NCBI RefSeq assembly: GCF_037176765.1
Contig: NC_090025.1
Coordinates: 141,356,758-141,420,757 of the forward strand
DNA: 64,000 nucleotides
Origin: Anolis sagrei
Taxonomy: Eukaryota; Chordata; Lepidosauria; Squamata; Anolidae
Direction: 5' to 3'
A model generated the notes under the pieces. The model did not search any database. It was given only the letters and a program-made list of their open reading frames with translations, and was not told the DNA's origin. Made by a program: the position numbers and the translations under genes. Positions 44,836 through 56,800 of this stretch are shown piece by piece (the first letter of the stretch is position 1; every line of letters begins with the position of its first letter).

Positions 44836-45677
44836 TGTGCCGTCACACCCAGACGCTATAACGTTAAAACTAAGATGTGCTTCTCTCTATCTGGGTGAAC
44901 TGCTGGGGGTCTTTCTTTGAAGCAATAACTCAATACTTTCAGCAACTGATGCCAGTCAAGATATGAAAATAAACAAAATGTTTATTTCCAAAGTCCTTGG
45001 CAGACTTGGCACAGCTTGTTAAAGTTACAACACAAACAGTCAATTTGAGAAACCACGGAGATGTTCTTTCTTTTCCTTTTTCTTCAATTACTGAGGCAAC
45101 CTTTCTCCAAATGGTAGAAAACATCCTGAGATGATTCACCCTAACCCTGAGCTGCTCTGGTTAGAAAGAACAGGTCTTCCCCTATCTAAGCACATAGTCA
45201 GTTTTGAAGATGAAGTAATGCTCAACAGCACTCAATACCTATTTCTCTCTATTTCTCAATAATTCAATTACTCAATTACTATCTCCATATCTTAATATCT
45301 CTCTCTCTATAACTCAATACCTATTCTATCTATCTATCTATCTATCTCAGTATCTCAATTGCTATTCTATCTTGATTGTACTCACAATGGGTTTTTCAGA
45401 GCTCCCTGCCAGACCAACAGCACATCTGAGGCTTTTTTTCTCAACTGAAGGAGGCAGGGGAGATTCCAAAATGGAGATCTCAACCCCAGGAAAAAGGACG
45501 GACTCCAATCCCAAAGAGATACTTTCTAAACTAAGCCCGCAGCCTGGCTTTCCAGGCTCTGATACTGTTTAACTTCCAGGGTGCTGCTGGGTCTGTAGCA
45601 ACCCTGGGGAAATGCAAAGGAATGCTATCCCATGCACCTAAAAGGCAATGTAAACCATGCTCCTGGAAGATGGAACA
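44836..45677. mobile_element. LTR-like insertion 1 (probable solo LTR, 842 bp, fossil)
   Basis: Starts TGTGCC and ends GGAACA, flanked by an exact 5 bp duplication TGAAG (44831-44835, 45678-45682) inside the BovB. Length, TG...CA ends and 5 bp duplication suit a solo LTR. Family not assigned; a TCTA repeat (about 45318-45352) lies inside. No coding part remains. Confidence 0.55.
45318..45352. repeat. TCTA microsatellite
   Basis: About six TCTA units with a CTCT-rich neighbour. Confidence 0.85.
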
Positions 45678-45706
45678 TGAAGTATGGACTGGTTGGATCT
45701 TCTCGC

Positions 45707-46482
45707 AGTTGGGACTCAGCCTGTGTTTCACCCAGAATCTGTTATAGTGTTTTCCCCTTCTAATGTTTCTGAGCCTGTCTTGGATGTCAATGAGGATGAG
45801 GTGCAAAATGGAGACACTTTGGACAATAAGGTTACTACAGACTCCGATCGAGAAGGGTCAGGGGAAAGGCTAAGCTCTCATGAGAAAATTCCAGGCTCGA
45901 GTTTGCAGCAAAGTTCACTCCCTTCTCCCGGCTCAAGTCTGAAAGATAAATTCACACCTGCAGCTAACGAAGAGGTAGATAAGACCAGTCGCAGGCTGGA
46001 AATTAGCCAGAACCATTGGGAGGCCCAATGTTTATGCAGGTCAGAAAGAATCCAGCAATTAAAGTCAAAGACGGGAGTAGAAATCAGTTTCTGGGACTTA
46101 AATTGAGCTCTTAGGAAATTTCCTTCAGACCAGGCATCGTTTGGTTTTCAAGTCAAGTCTTTTGGATATTCTTGTGGTCTAGGTTTCCTGGCTTTTCAAG
46201 TGGATTAGCAGTGGTTATGTTCATGGTTTTTATGAAAGGCATTTGATATTTCTTTGCATCTGGATTTAAACAGCAAGCTTTTGGGATCTTTGATATTATT
46301 CCTATGTTTGGACACAATTATTGTTTTTGTTTATTTTGCTTTTTACTTTTGGACTCTTATCAACTCTATATTCATCTCTTTTATTGGCTCCAATTGTTCT
46401 TCAAATAAAGATTACTCTTTTTCATCTAAGGTGTGGTGTAATTAATGATTAGAGGGTCCTGTTCCTACTCTGGGGTGCAACA
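45707..46482 (+). mobile_element. LTR-like insertion 2 (probable solo LTR, 776 bp, fossil)
   Basis: Ends GTTGGG and GCAACA are inverted. Flanks CTCGC and CTCAC are a near-identical 5 bp duplication in the same BovB, 25 bp from insertion 1. AATAAA at about 46404 near the right end suggests plus orientation. Family unassigned. The open frame inside has no match I recognise. Confidence 0.5.
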
Positions 46483-47344
46483 CTCACGGTCCAAGGCACT
46501 CTCAGAATTTTCCTCCAACACCACAGTTAAAAAGCATCTCTCTTCCTTTGCTCAGCCTTCCAGCTCTTCAAGGCCAATCCAGTCACTTCAAGGATGCCAT
46601 CCATCCATCTTGCCCTTGGTCAGCCCCTCTTCCTTTTTCCTTCCTTTTCCCCCAGCATAATTGACTTCTCCAAGCTTTCCTGTCTTTTACTTTGGCTTTC
46701 CTGTGTGGCCAAAGTACTTCATCTTTGCCTCTAATATTCTTTCCAATGAGCATTCAGGCTTTATTTCCTGGAGTATGGACTGGTTTGATCTTCTTGTGGT
46801 CCAAGGCACTCTCCGAATTTTCCTCAAGTACCACAGTTCAAAAGCATCTCTCTTCCTTTGCTCAGCCTTCTTTACGGTCCAGCTCTCACATCTATTGGTT
46901 ACTATGGAGAATACCATTGCTTTGACTATGCGAATCTTCATTGCCAGTGAGATGTCTCTACTCTTCACTATTTTATCGAGATTGGTCATTGCTCTCCTCC
47001 CAAGAAGTAAACGTCTTCTGATTTCCTGGCTGCAGTCTGCATACGCAGTAATCTTTGTGCCTAGAAATACAAAGTCTGTCACTGTCACCACGTTTTCTCC
47101 CTCTATTTGTCAGTTATCAATCAGTCTGGTTGCCATAATCTTTTTTTATGTTTAACTGCAATCCAGCTTTTGCACTTTCTTCTTTCACTTTGATTAGAAG
47201 GCTCCTCAACTCCTCCTCACTTTCAACCATCAAAGTGGTATCATCTACATATCTAAGGTTGTTAATGTTTCTTCCAGAAATGTTGACTCCAGCCTTGGAG
47301 TCATCAAGTTCTGCACATTGTATGATGTGTTCTGCGGCCCTAAG

Positions 47345-47510
47345 GGCCCTTAGACTTCTGGAGATTAGGGTTCAAATTCTTAATTAGCTGTACGCGAGTC
47401 ACACTCTCTCAGCCTAAAAGGAAGGCAACAACAACCCCCTTCTGAGTGCATCTTGCCAAGGAAATCCAATGATTGGGATCACCACAAAGGCAATAAATAA
47501 CAACAAACAG
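47345..47510 (+). mobile_element. Sauria-type SINE, 3' part
   Basis: TAGGGTTCAAATTCTTA (decayed B box), AGTCACACTCTCTCAGCCTA, TCTTGCCAAGGAAATCCAAT and an AAC-rich tail, next to the BovB whose tail the family borrows. Confidence 0.6.
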
Positions 47511-48307
47511 CCAAACACAAACATATTTTGTTCAATATACATTAAGGACACTAAACACTTTTAAAAAATAGTTTAAATTCACTAACATCCCCCCTATTTT
47601 AATGCTGTTTTAGGACTTGTATTTGCTTCAGTAAATGAAGCGCTTGGCTACAAAGTTAGCTTATTAAATTAATTGCTTACTTGAAATTACAATGACGATC
47701 CACATTTCTTAAGGGATCCAGTTCACTTCCAAATGCCACATCATTCATTGCTCTGTTCTTGGCACATTCCTATTGCTTTCTGCATGCATTCTGCACAATC
47801 AGGTAATTTAATCAGTTCAGTTCAGAGATGCAGCAGAATGAGCCACCGACTCACAAAGGAGGCTCTGAAGGGCTATGCCCTACCTATCAAAATAGCAACA
47901 AATGTAGTGCTGTAAGACTGAACTTCAAAGCACAAGGAAGAGTGTCTAGTTTTCACATTATGTTCTGAAACTCAGTGACAACCGTGTTGCCTTTAGATCA
48001 AAGCTCTGAAGACGTTAATGATTAGCCTTATCAATAGGGGGAGAAAGATACGGAATTTCTTTCCCCAAAATATTTAATTTTTTAAGAGAAAGATGTCTTT
48101 TTTGTCTTTTCAAAATGCCAGGAAAAGTGTCTTAAAGAGTACATCAATTTAACAAGCTGAGAATTTATTTATTTACAGTATTTATATTCTGCTCTTCTCA
48201 CCCCGCAGGGGACTCATGGCAGATTATAACGCACATATACACGGCAAACATTCAATTGTATGTTAGACATACAACACATATATACAGACACAGAGGCAAT
48301 TTATTAT

Positions 48308-48525
48308 GGGTCCATCTCAACACTATAGAATTAATGCAGTTGGACTACTGTGACTCAGTGTTATGGGATGCTGGGAGTTGTTGTTTTACAGGGTCTTCAG
48401 CCCTCTCTGCCAAATAGTGCTGCAGCCTCACCAAACTACAACTCCCATGATTCCATAGCATTGAGTTGTGACAGTTAAAATGGTGTCAAACTGCATTACT
48501 TCTAGTGTAGCTACACCCTAGGAAG
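48308..48525. mobile_element. Palindromic MITE
   Basis: GGTCCATCTCAACACTATAG at the left and CTAGTGTAGCTACACC at the right are inverted; TGGGAGTTGTTGTTTTAC pairs with ACTACAACTCCCATGATT. A half copy is at 60910-61045. Confidence 0.7.
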
Positions 48526-49057
48526 AAAGGCTATTAGATACAGTTAAAATAAGCATGAAATGCATGAAATGGGTAAATATATGTTGTGGAGATAATGGAT
48601 TGAAAAAATATCAGTTGGAGTTGAATCTGTGGTCTTTTAGATGTGGTTGGTCTACAGTTTTCACCAATACTTAGCATTGGCTAATCGGGGCTGATTCAGT
48701 CTGGCCATATCTCAAGATCCAAATATTTACCAGTCTGCTATAGAAATTACACAGAACATGGCTAGAAAGGTTTTGCTCCCTTTCATTAAAGTAAAATTTA
48801 GAGGTGAAATTGATTGATTGGAGATCCAAGACAGAGAAAAGTCAGGCAATAGTTTTGATGGCTTTAAAGGCAGTTTAGATAAACTAATGGCAAACAAACA
48901 TTTCACTGGCTTTTAGACACTGAGTTCAGAATACCAGATCGTATTACCTATTAGCAAGCACCATTGATCTCAGAATTTAATTCTCAGTATATATGCTTAG
49001 GATTACATTTGATAACTTTATATGAAAATGGAACTGGAGCTGAGGAGCTTCTACTAT

Positions 49058-49150
49058 TATAGAGTCATAGAATTATAGAGTTGAAAGAGACCTCATGAGC
49101 CATCCATTCCAAGCCCCTGTCAAGAAGCAGGAAAATCACATTCAAAATTG
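49058..49150 (-). mobile_element. CR1 3' tail fragment
   Basis: CATAGAATTATAGAGTTGAA and CAAGCCCCTGTCAAGAAGCA: the antisense CR1 tail only. Confidence 0.75.
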
Positions 49151-49317
49151 CATTTATATCAATTGACAAATGGTGGAGTTATTTTGTCTTAATAATAATA
49201 TGCTTTATTTATGGATAAAGTATTATGGATAATGATTTTAACAGGATGACATCGGTGATTATATGTTTTTAGAAAGGGCCATAGATGAAGCAATAGGAAA
49301 ACAGGAGAGTTCCGTGG

Positions 49318-49590
49318 TTTTTGGTTTTTTGTAGTGTCAGGAGCAACTTGAGAAACTGCAAGTCGCATCTGGTATGAGAGAATTGGCCGTCTTCAAGGAT
49401 GTTGCCCAGGGGATGCCTGGATGTTTTGATGTTTTACCATCCTTGCAGGAGGCTTCCCTCATGGCCCCACATGAGGAGCTGGAGCTGATAGAGGGAGCTC
49501 ATCCACGCTCTCCCCGGATTCAAACCTGCAACCTGTCAGTCTTCAGCCCTGCCGGCACAGGGGTTTAACCCACTGCGCCACTGAGGGCTC
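49318..49590 (-). mobile_element. tRNA-derived SINE, family B
   Basis: Leftward copy. B box (reverse of GGATTCAAACC) at about 49515 and head GGAGCCCTCAGTGGCGCAGT on the minus strand at the right end. Confidence 0.8.
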
Positions 49591-50062
49591 CATATTTCCA
49601 TGTTTAGCCTGCTCGATAACAGTCTATGAATGATGCAAAGCAACCGTACGGAAAGAGGAGGGACCAGGGGAAGTTGAAAAATAAACACACAGAGAAAACT
49701 AAATTTAAGGGTGAATTGATTTAAAAAGAAACAGCTTTCTTAACAATGCATCTATGTTCCAAAAGTATGGGGATGGATTTTGGTTGTTTGGATTAGAACG
49801 ATGGAAGCTGTAATACAGTGAAATAACACTGTTGCTAGATTTTTTTATTGTTTGCAGCGCTCTGCTGGAGTAATTCTGCTTCTAGGCTTTCTCCTCTGGA
49901 GATCTTCAAAATATAGCAATCTTGCTCCCTTTTAAAACGAGTTCCTCCTCCACTTCTACTGTGCCAACAACTGTCACTATAAATATTCCACATGGCTCTG
50001 TAAACTACTGACAACAGATGAAAGCTATTATGTACATGATTGTTCTAAATATGAGAGGCTAT

Positions 50063-50147
50063 TTCCTAACAGCCGACTGGCTGTTAGGAATTGTGGGAGT
50101 TGAAGTCCAAAACACCCGGAGGGCCGAAGTTGGCCCATGCCTATTGT
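50063..50147. mobile_element. Half of a palindromic MITE at the TBC1D30 promoter
   Basis: GGCTGTTAGGAATTGTGGGA and GGCCCATGCCT match the right half of 36176-36309; the left half is absent. It borders the CpG island. Confidence 0.75.
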
Positions 50148-50199
50148 AAAAGCACCACTTTGCCTGAAACTAAAGGCAGAAGCTTGAGGCGGGCTATTA

Positions 50200-50870
50200 T
50201 CCACTTTGAAGTCTGCCGGCGGAGAAGAGCGGTGACTAGAAGGGTTCTGATTGGCTGGCGGCAGCAGGTGCCTCAATCCCCGGCCCAGAGCGGACCGTTC
50301 CATTGCCGGGAGAGGGGCGTGCCATCTGAGAGAGCGCGGAGCCTCCCATTCGAGGGAAAGAGGTTTCCCTCCACTTTCTCTCATGCCTCCCCCGTCGCGG
50401 CAACAATGCGCCCAACCCGGAACTCTAGCTTTCTCTGCCAGCTGCTGCTGCGAGCGCCTTGTTTCTCCTCCTCCTCCTCCTCCTGTTCCTGCTTCTTCGC
50501 ATGGCTGCGTGGATCGGCATCCCAGGCGAATGGAGCTCGCGGAAGTCAGCCTGGCCGACGACGGAGGGCGCCGAGAAGCAGAGCCCGCCAAGGCCCGGCG
50601 TGGAAGCAGCGCAGACAGCCTGGAGGGCGAGGAGGAGGCGGAGGAGGAGGTGCGGAGGGCCAGCCGCGCCTCCTCGCTGGTCAGCGGACTCTTGACGGAG
50701 CTCTACAGCGCGGGGCGGTGGTCCTGGCACCGGGGAAGCGTGGACAGCTCCACCGAGGCTTCCGCCGGCTCCGACGCCTTTCCCAGCGGGCGCACCGAGT
50801 CCCGCGCCCTGCAGGAGCTGCAGCGGAGGCCCGGCCCCCGCCACCAGAGGCAGTACCTGGCCCGGAAAGG
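50200..50870 (+). promoter_or_regulatory. CpG island over the TBC1D30 promoter and first exon
   Basis: Abrupt rise in GC and CpG compared with the flanking AT-rich DNA, covering the region upstream of and including TBC1D30 exon 1. No TATA box was seen. Confidence 0.6.
50530..50869 (+). CDS. TBC1D30: TBC1D30 exon 1 coding part
   Basis: 340 bp, 113 codons plus one base. Begins [20 protein letters not shown] and ends [10 protein letters not shown] before donor GTGAGA. Very GC-rich, with a glutamate run near residues 33-40. The frame stays open upstream, so an earlier in-frame start cannot be excluded (for example a Met near 50380). Confidence 0.78.
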
Positions 50871-53800
50871 TGAGAGAGAGAGAGACAGAGAAGGAAGGGT
50901 GGGCGCCCGCGCAGTTAAGGCCCTGCTCCTCCTCCAGCCCTCCTTGGGCTTCCCAGATTTCCTCTTCCTTGGCCAATATGGCAAGGGAAGGGGACCTCTA
51001 GGGAAAAGTGGAAGGACAGTCTTATTATGGGAAAGTACTTTCTATGCCCCACCTCGGAGCTTAAGATCTTCTGGGGAGGCCCAGCTCTCGGCCCCGCCTT
51101 TGTCTCAAACACGTTTGGCGGGGACGAGGGACAGGGCCTTCTCGGTGGTAGCCCCCCGCCTGTGGAATTCGCTTCCCGGGGAAATTAGGACATTGACATC
51201 TCTCCTCACCTTTAGAAAGAAGGTAAAAATGTGGTTGTAGGGCCAAGCCTTGGAAGTGGATTTGGAAGCCTTGGAAGTGGATTTGGATAAGTTAAGTGGA
51301 GTAATCATCAGTATATGGCTAGGTAAATAGCCACCAGACTGGCAATAGCTAAACGTATCATAAGTATACTGTTTAATCTTTATTTCTTCATGTTCATGTT
51401 TTTAATTGTTATATTTGCTATTTTGTATTTTATGATGCGGCATTGAATTATTGCCAATTGGAAGCTGCCCTAAGTTCCCCTAGGGCAGTGGTTCTCAACC
51501 TGGGGTCCCCAGATGTTTTTGGCCTACAACTCCCAGAAATCCCAGCCAGTTTACCAGCTGTTAGGATTTCTGGGAGTTGAAGGCCAAAAATATCTGGGGA
51601 CCCCAGGTTGAGAACCACAGCCCTAGGGGTTGAGCAAATCATCCAGTGGTTTTTGGGTTATGCTAATCCCACAAAGAAACATTACATTTTTATTTATTTA
51701 GAAGATATATATAACTCAGTATTGTAGCCAGAAAAAATTGGGTGTGCGTGTGTGAAAATTTCTTTTAGCGAATCATGAATAGTAACTCTATAAGACAAAA
51801 TAATTTAAATAGCATGGTTTATTCTATATTTTATGTAGACTTAATTAAATCAATTTAATTTTTCTTCTCATAGACTTAGCATGGAGATTTGGTTAACCAG
51901 TTTAAATTAAATTAATGAGTAAACCAGTTTTTTTTTTAACTTGAAAAATTTTGGAATGGGAGGATTGAATCCCTACCCCGCTTCCCCAGCAACAGCCCTG
52001 TATAAACTTTCCCATAAAATAACTTAGAATCATAGAATCATAGAGTTGGAAAGACCTCATGGACCATCCAGTCCAACCCCCTGTCAAGAAGCAAGAAAAT
52101 TGCCTTCAAAGCACCATCAAAAGATGGCCATCCAGCCTTTGTTTAAAAGCCTCCAAAGAAGGAGCTTCCACCACACTCCAGGACAGAGAGTTCCACTAAT
52201 GAACAGCTCTCCATATTAGGAAGTTCTTCCTAAAGTTCAGGTGGAATCTCCTTTCCTGTAGTTTGAAGCCATTGTTCCACGTCCTAGTCTCCAGGGCTGC
52301 AGGAAACAAGCTTGCTCCCTATGACTTCCCTTCACATGGCCATCATCGTATCTCCTTTCATTCTTTTCTTCTGCAGGCTAAACATGCCCAGTTCTTTAAG
52401 CCACTCCTCATAGGGCTTGTTCTCCAGACCCTTGATCATTTTAGTCGCCCTCCTGTGGACACATTCCAGCTTGTCAACATCTCTCTTTAATTGCGGTGCC
52501 CAGAATTGGACACAGTATTCCAGGTGTGGTCTGACCAAGGCAGAATAGAAGAGCATGACTTCCCTGGATCTAGACAGCAGACTCCTATTTATGCAGGCCA
52601 AAATCCCATTGACTTTTTTAGCTGCCATATGTTTTATATCATGTGCTCAAGAGACAAAGATGAGGTAGACTAATTTTTTTAAATGTCAGGAGCGACTTTA
52701 GAAACTACAGGTTACTTCTGGTGTGAGAGAATTGGGCGTCTGCAAGGACGTCACCGAGGGGACACCCAGATGATTATGTTTTGCCATCCTTGTGGGAGGC
52801 TTCTCTCATGTCCCCGCATGGGGAGCTGGAGCTGACAGAGGGAGCTCAACCCACTTTCCCCAGATTTGAACCGTTGACCTGTCAGTCATCAGTCCTGCTG
52901 GCACAAGGGTTTAACTAGGCTAGGCCTATAAGTAAGGTATCAAAAACTATAATTTCGTAAAAGTTAAGTATTCCTTATTGGGAATTCCAGAATACTCCAA
53001 AATCATCCTAGTGGGTGGCCTTTTTTCTTCCTTGGCCAATAATTTTGTCTTCCTTGAGTAATAGTGCAAAGGAAAAGAAACCTCTAGGAAAGGAGGTACG
53101 AATCTTGGAAAAAAGCACAGTAAAGGGCCTGATTAACACATGTTGGGCATCCCGAAAGATTCCAGATTTATCCTCATGAGTGGTTGCTTTCTGATGATTC
53201 AGTGAGCACAAACTTTGTTTCACACGCACAATTATTTAAAATATTGTGTATGAAATTACCTTCAGACTGTGTGTATAAAGTGTAGATCAAGAAATTTCAT
53301 GCATCCCATCTCCAAGAGATCTCATTCTGTATATTTAAGATACAGAATACTTCTGGCCATGAGCATTTCAAATTAAGATACTCAACCTGCATCTGGTTTC
53401 CTTAACCAAGAATATGGCCGCATCTTAGAGAAAAGGCAGTAAGCAGGAAGCAATTGCGCAGATAGGTATCAATGACGATCTGCCCATGTTGGCAGAGGAC
53501 TGCTTTCTTTATTATTTATATGTTCCAGAAATAAGGGTTCAGTATAAGCCATACTAACTCCTATTGCCCTCCCAGTCCTTTGAGTACTTACACTTAGAGC
53601 TTAGCAAAGTGGTCTTTTTGCCATTAAAATTCACAATCTCTCCAAAATTGTAACTAGTGGCTGTACTGGCTGGATCTGAAAAAGCAACTTTTCCAAACTG
53701 CTTAAGTTAGGAGTTTCCTTGTCAACACAAGTTTTTCTTCTTTTTCCTTTTTTAAATGCAGTTCTTGTATTTCATGTGAAGATCCTGTTTTCTTTCTGCA

Positions 53801-56800
53801 AAACCTGTCTTTTTCCTTCAGCGTTTCCTTGTTCTTCTTCCAACTTTTTCTTAGCTATGCCATTGTTTGGAACCCTTTATCATATTTGTTCATCACTAAA
53901 CAGCACTACACGACACACATTTTGTAAATCTACCTGTGGCGAATGATGACAGCATGATTAGAGGAGCAAAATGCCCAATTTTGTTTTCATTTTCCTCCCT
54001 TCTTCATCATCACCTTTAACGGGGAAGTAATATATGACTGGAGTGTGTTAAATTAAGATCTGGATTTGTGGTGATGACACGTCAACTGTGCCTCATTTAG
54101 TCAAAATGCCCCAAAGTTTCCAACAGTTTTAAAAAAGCCATAAATAGAAATATGGAATTAAGCCAAAACTTGCTTTGTCTTGCCATCATGTCTTTCCACC
54201 ACATTCTTCAAAGTGTGTACAATATTCTGTAGCTGACAACTTCTTGTGCTAAGTAAATATTTACCAGAAAGAACTGTCTGAGGAGTTATCACATATCGCT
54301 TTACCTGCTGTTGATACTTATAATGACAACAGTTTATGTGACTTTGCATAATAGTTGGATTACTCAACTGGAATTTGCATGTTCAGCCAGTAGGCTGTTA
54401 GGAATTGTGGGAGTTGAAGTTCAAAACACTTGGAGGGCCGAAGTTTGCCCATGCCTGATCTATAAGGTTTGGATCTTAGACTGTGGCTTTCCAAAGGTTG
54501 CTGTATTCTGGTTCCTGTTATTACTGATCGTCCAGACTAGTGCTGAAAGTTACAAAGATAATCTGACCAATCTTGGGTAGCTCAGTTGAGATTAGAGGGT
54601 AATGTTACAGACACCAAAACAAATGGATACAGTTATTGTAAAAGCCACATTAAATCATTTGGGATTTTGCTCAGTGGTAGAATTTTTTGTTTTTCTGTTA
54701 GAAAAGTATGATATTAAATTAATGAGTGCCTCTGATTGACAGAGTCATTGGTGGGAATTATATCCTTTTGAAGAATGCCACAGGTGATATGTGGCACTCT
54801 TGGTGCATTCTTGTAATTATAATTAGACATGATAACTAGTGTTGTATAACAGCTGTTTTGCCTACTTATTGATTTATGGGCATCATAACTGTATATATTT
54901 TGTAACTTTCTTGACCTTTAACATCTTTTTGCAACAGAACAAACTGAGCCACAAATGTTCAGCTTCAGTTCTTTCCTTCCATACCAGATGTTAAATAATT
55001 GATGATTTACCTGTTAACGTTCACCATGCTCTTATTACCTAGATAACACTATATAACAAATTTTGTAAAACGATCTCTTCCTGGTTTGAAAGTGTTATTT
55101 CCTGTTTAATTGTGCAGTACTTACTTTCAAAGTGATTGTTATACTGCAGAAAATTTGTTTTTGTGGCTGTCACAAGCTATGTTGAATTGGTTGGGATGCT
55201 ATGAGATATTAATTGAAAAACTATAGCAAAATATATTGCAGAATGTGCTGCAAAAACAAAGTTTTTGCAATTTAATAAACTTTTCCCATACTTTTATGAC
55301 TGAACTAATCAGGAAATGACGTTTATAACACAGGAACAAAAATCATGTTACATAGTGTAATACATCACATTAGTGTGACTATAAAAATGTAGGTCTCTGC
55401 TCACCTGTGTTGCTTTAAACATAAAAGCTGAGGACTAGCATCTATGCTGTACAGAAATAAATTAGAAATAGGTTCAGACTGCATTTGTTTGTGTCATCTC
55501 TGCTGCAGCTTACATTCCTTTCTCCCTGCAATTCTTTTGAAAAATGTGATTCTCCGTAACAATTTGGGAATTGGGATTTATAACCTTTTAGAAAATCACT
55601 GGTCACTATGTCAGCAGAGTTTCAGAAGTGTTCCTTTTAATTACCCAAAAAACATCTATTCCAAAATATACTTGACTTTAAATCATGCTCTCAAGAGGCA
55701 AAAATAAGTAGCCTTCTTTAAAAGTTACATAGTTGGTTTACTCATAAACTTCATGTATTCAGCATACAAGTACTTTGCATATCAATCCAGTTACAAGTAG
55801 TTTTTCTGTGTAGGTAACACAAGGCATCTTCCTTAGAAACAACAGTCCATAGTCCAAAGCATCTCTCTGTTCCAAGAACCTAATAGAGTCTCTGTCTAGT
55901 CTCTAAGAATACTTCTATTCCTACAGTCTTCTAAATGGCATACTGAGATCTAAAATGGAGTCTGAGTTATGAACATGCCCAGTTCTGATCACATGATCTG
56001 CAGCCCCTCCCACAACAAAGAGTTAAAGTAAAATTGCAAACCAATACACACATATACAATACAGTAAGCAATTATATACATAGCAAATAACTAGTGGAGG
56101 CTCCGAACATGAAAAAAATCAACAGTCTCATGTCACAGTGCTTATGAGGAAGGTTTGTAGGAGCTCACAAAAGTTAAACAGCCAATTATTTTTTACATTT
56201 CTTCAGTCATTTCGTAGATTTAACTGATAATATCTATTAGATGAAAGAGCTGAATATGGCCTCTCGGAATATTTCTCATTTGATTTCACATCCTTTTCTT
56301 ATGTTGAGTGGCCTAGTTAATCCTATTTCCCTTTCTTGCCAATTTCTAATTTGCGTAGCAATCTATTCTTTAGTCTTTGGCTGTACTTACAATAGTGAAA
56401 CACATTCTCTTCCATTTAGACCTAGTTGTCCCTAGTTGTTAGCTTTCTGGTTTGCTTTCTCCTGCAATTCAGCTTTTAAAACCATCTCTCCAGTTCATGT
56501 TTTTGAATCTTGTTGTCTGAAGTTTTGACTTGCCAGCGGGAACATTTATTTAATTCATAAATCATACATTACAATTTAATTGTATGTTCATTCTTATTAG
56601 AAAGCAAACCAAAACACGATTATTTTCTTGCCCACTTGGTAGAACAAGAAAAGCTCTCAATGTTCAATTAGCGCATTTAGTCAAAATTATATATTATTTT
56701 CAAGTTTAACAGCTTTTATTTTTTTAATATATCTGATCATCCATTTAATATACTCAATTATGTGGTATCTCCCTAGCAGTAACATAAATCTACATGATGT

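Larger units (their letters stand above)
44594..47335 (-). mobile_element. BovB (RTE) LINE, dead, split by two LTR-like insertions
   Basis: Minus strand yields RTE reverse-transcriptase C-terminal peptides: LLLGRRAMTNLDKIVKSRDI, IVKAMVFSIVTN, CESWTVKKAEQRKRDAFELW and NQSILQEI. The 3' end, GGTCATGAAGAGTCGGAAG (reversed from 44594), is the usual BovB tail. Segments: 44594-44835, 45683-45706, 46483-47335. A stretch of about 250 bp occurs twice (44640-44835 and 46555-46790), so two copies or a duplication are joined. Confidence 0.8.
44350..50200. other. GNS-TBC1D30 intergenic region
   Basis: Contains the MITE, BovB, LTR-like, SINE and CR1 pieces listed. 47510-48300, 48530-49050 and 49600-50060 show no feature I can name. 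Confidence 0.65.

Noticed and set aside
45684-46106. 140-codon open frame rich in Ser, Glu and Asp
   Set aside because: Starts in BovB sequence and continues through an LTR-like insertion; no recognisable domain and no gene context.
50028-50591. 187-codon minus-strand open frame across TBC1D30 exon 1
   Set aside because: GC-rich shadow of the CpG island; no conserved motif, and it starts in a MITE fragment.
50091-50873. 260-codon plus-strand frame overlapping TBC1D30 exon 1 in another frame
   Set aside because: Low-complexity Ser, Arg and Gly runs from CpG-island sequence; conservation to TBC1D30 is in the other frame.
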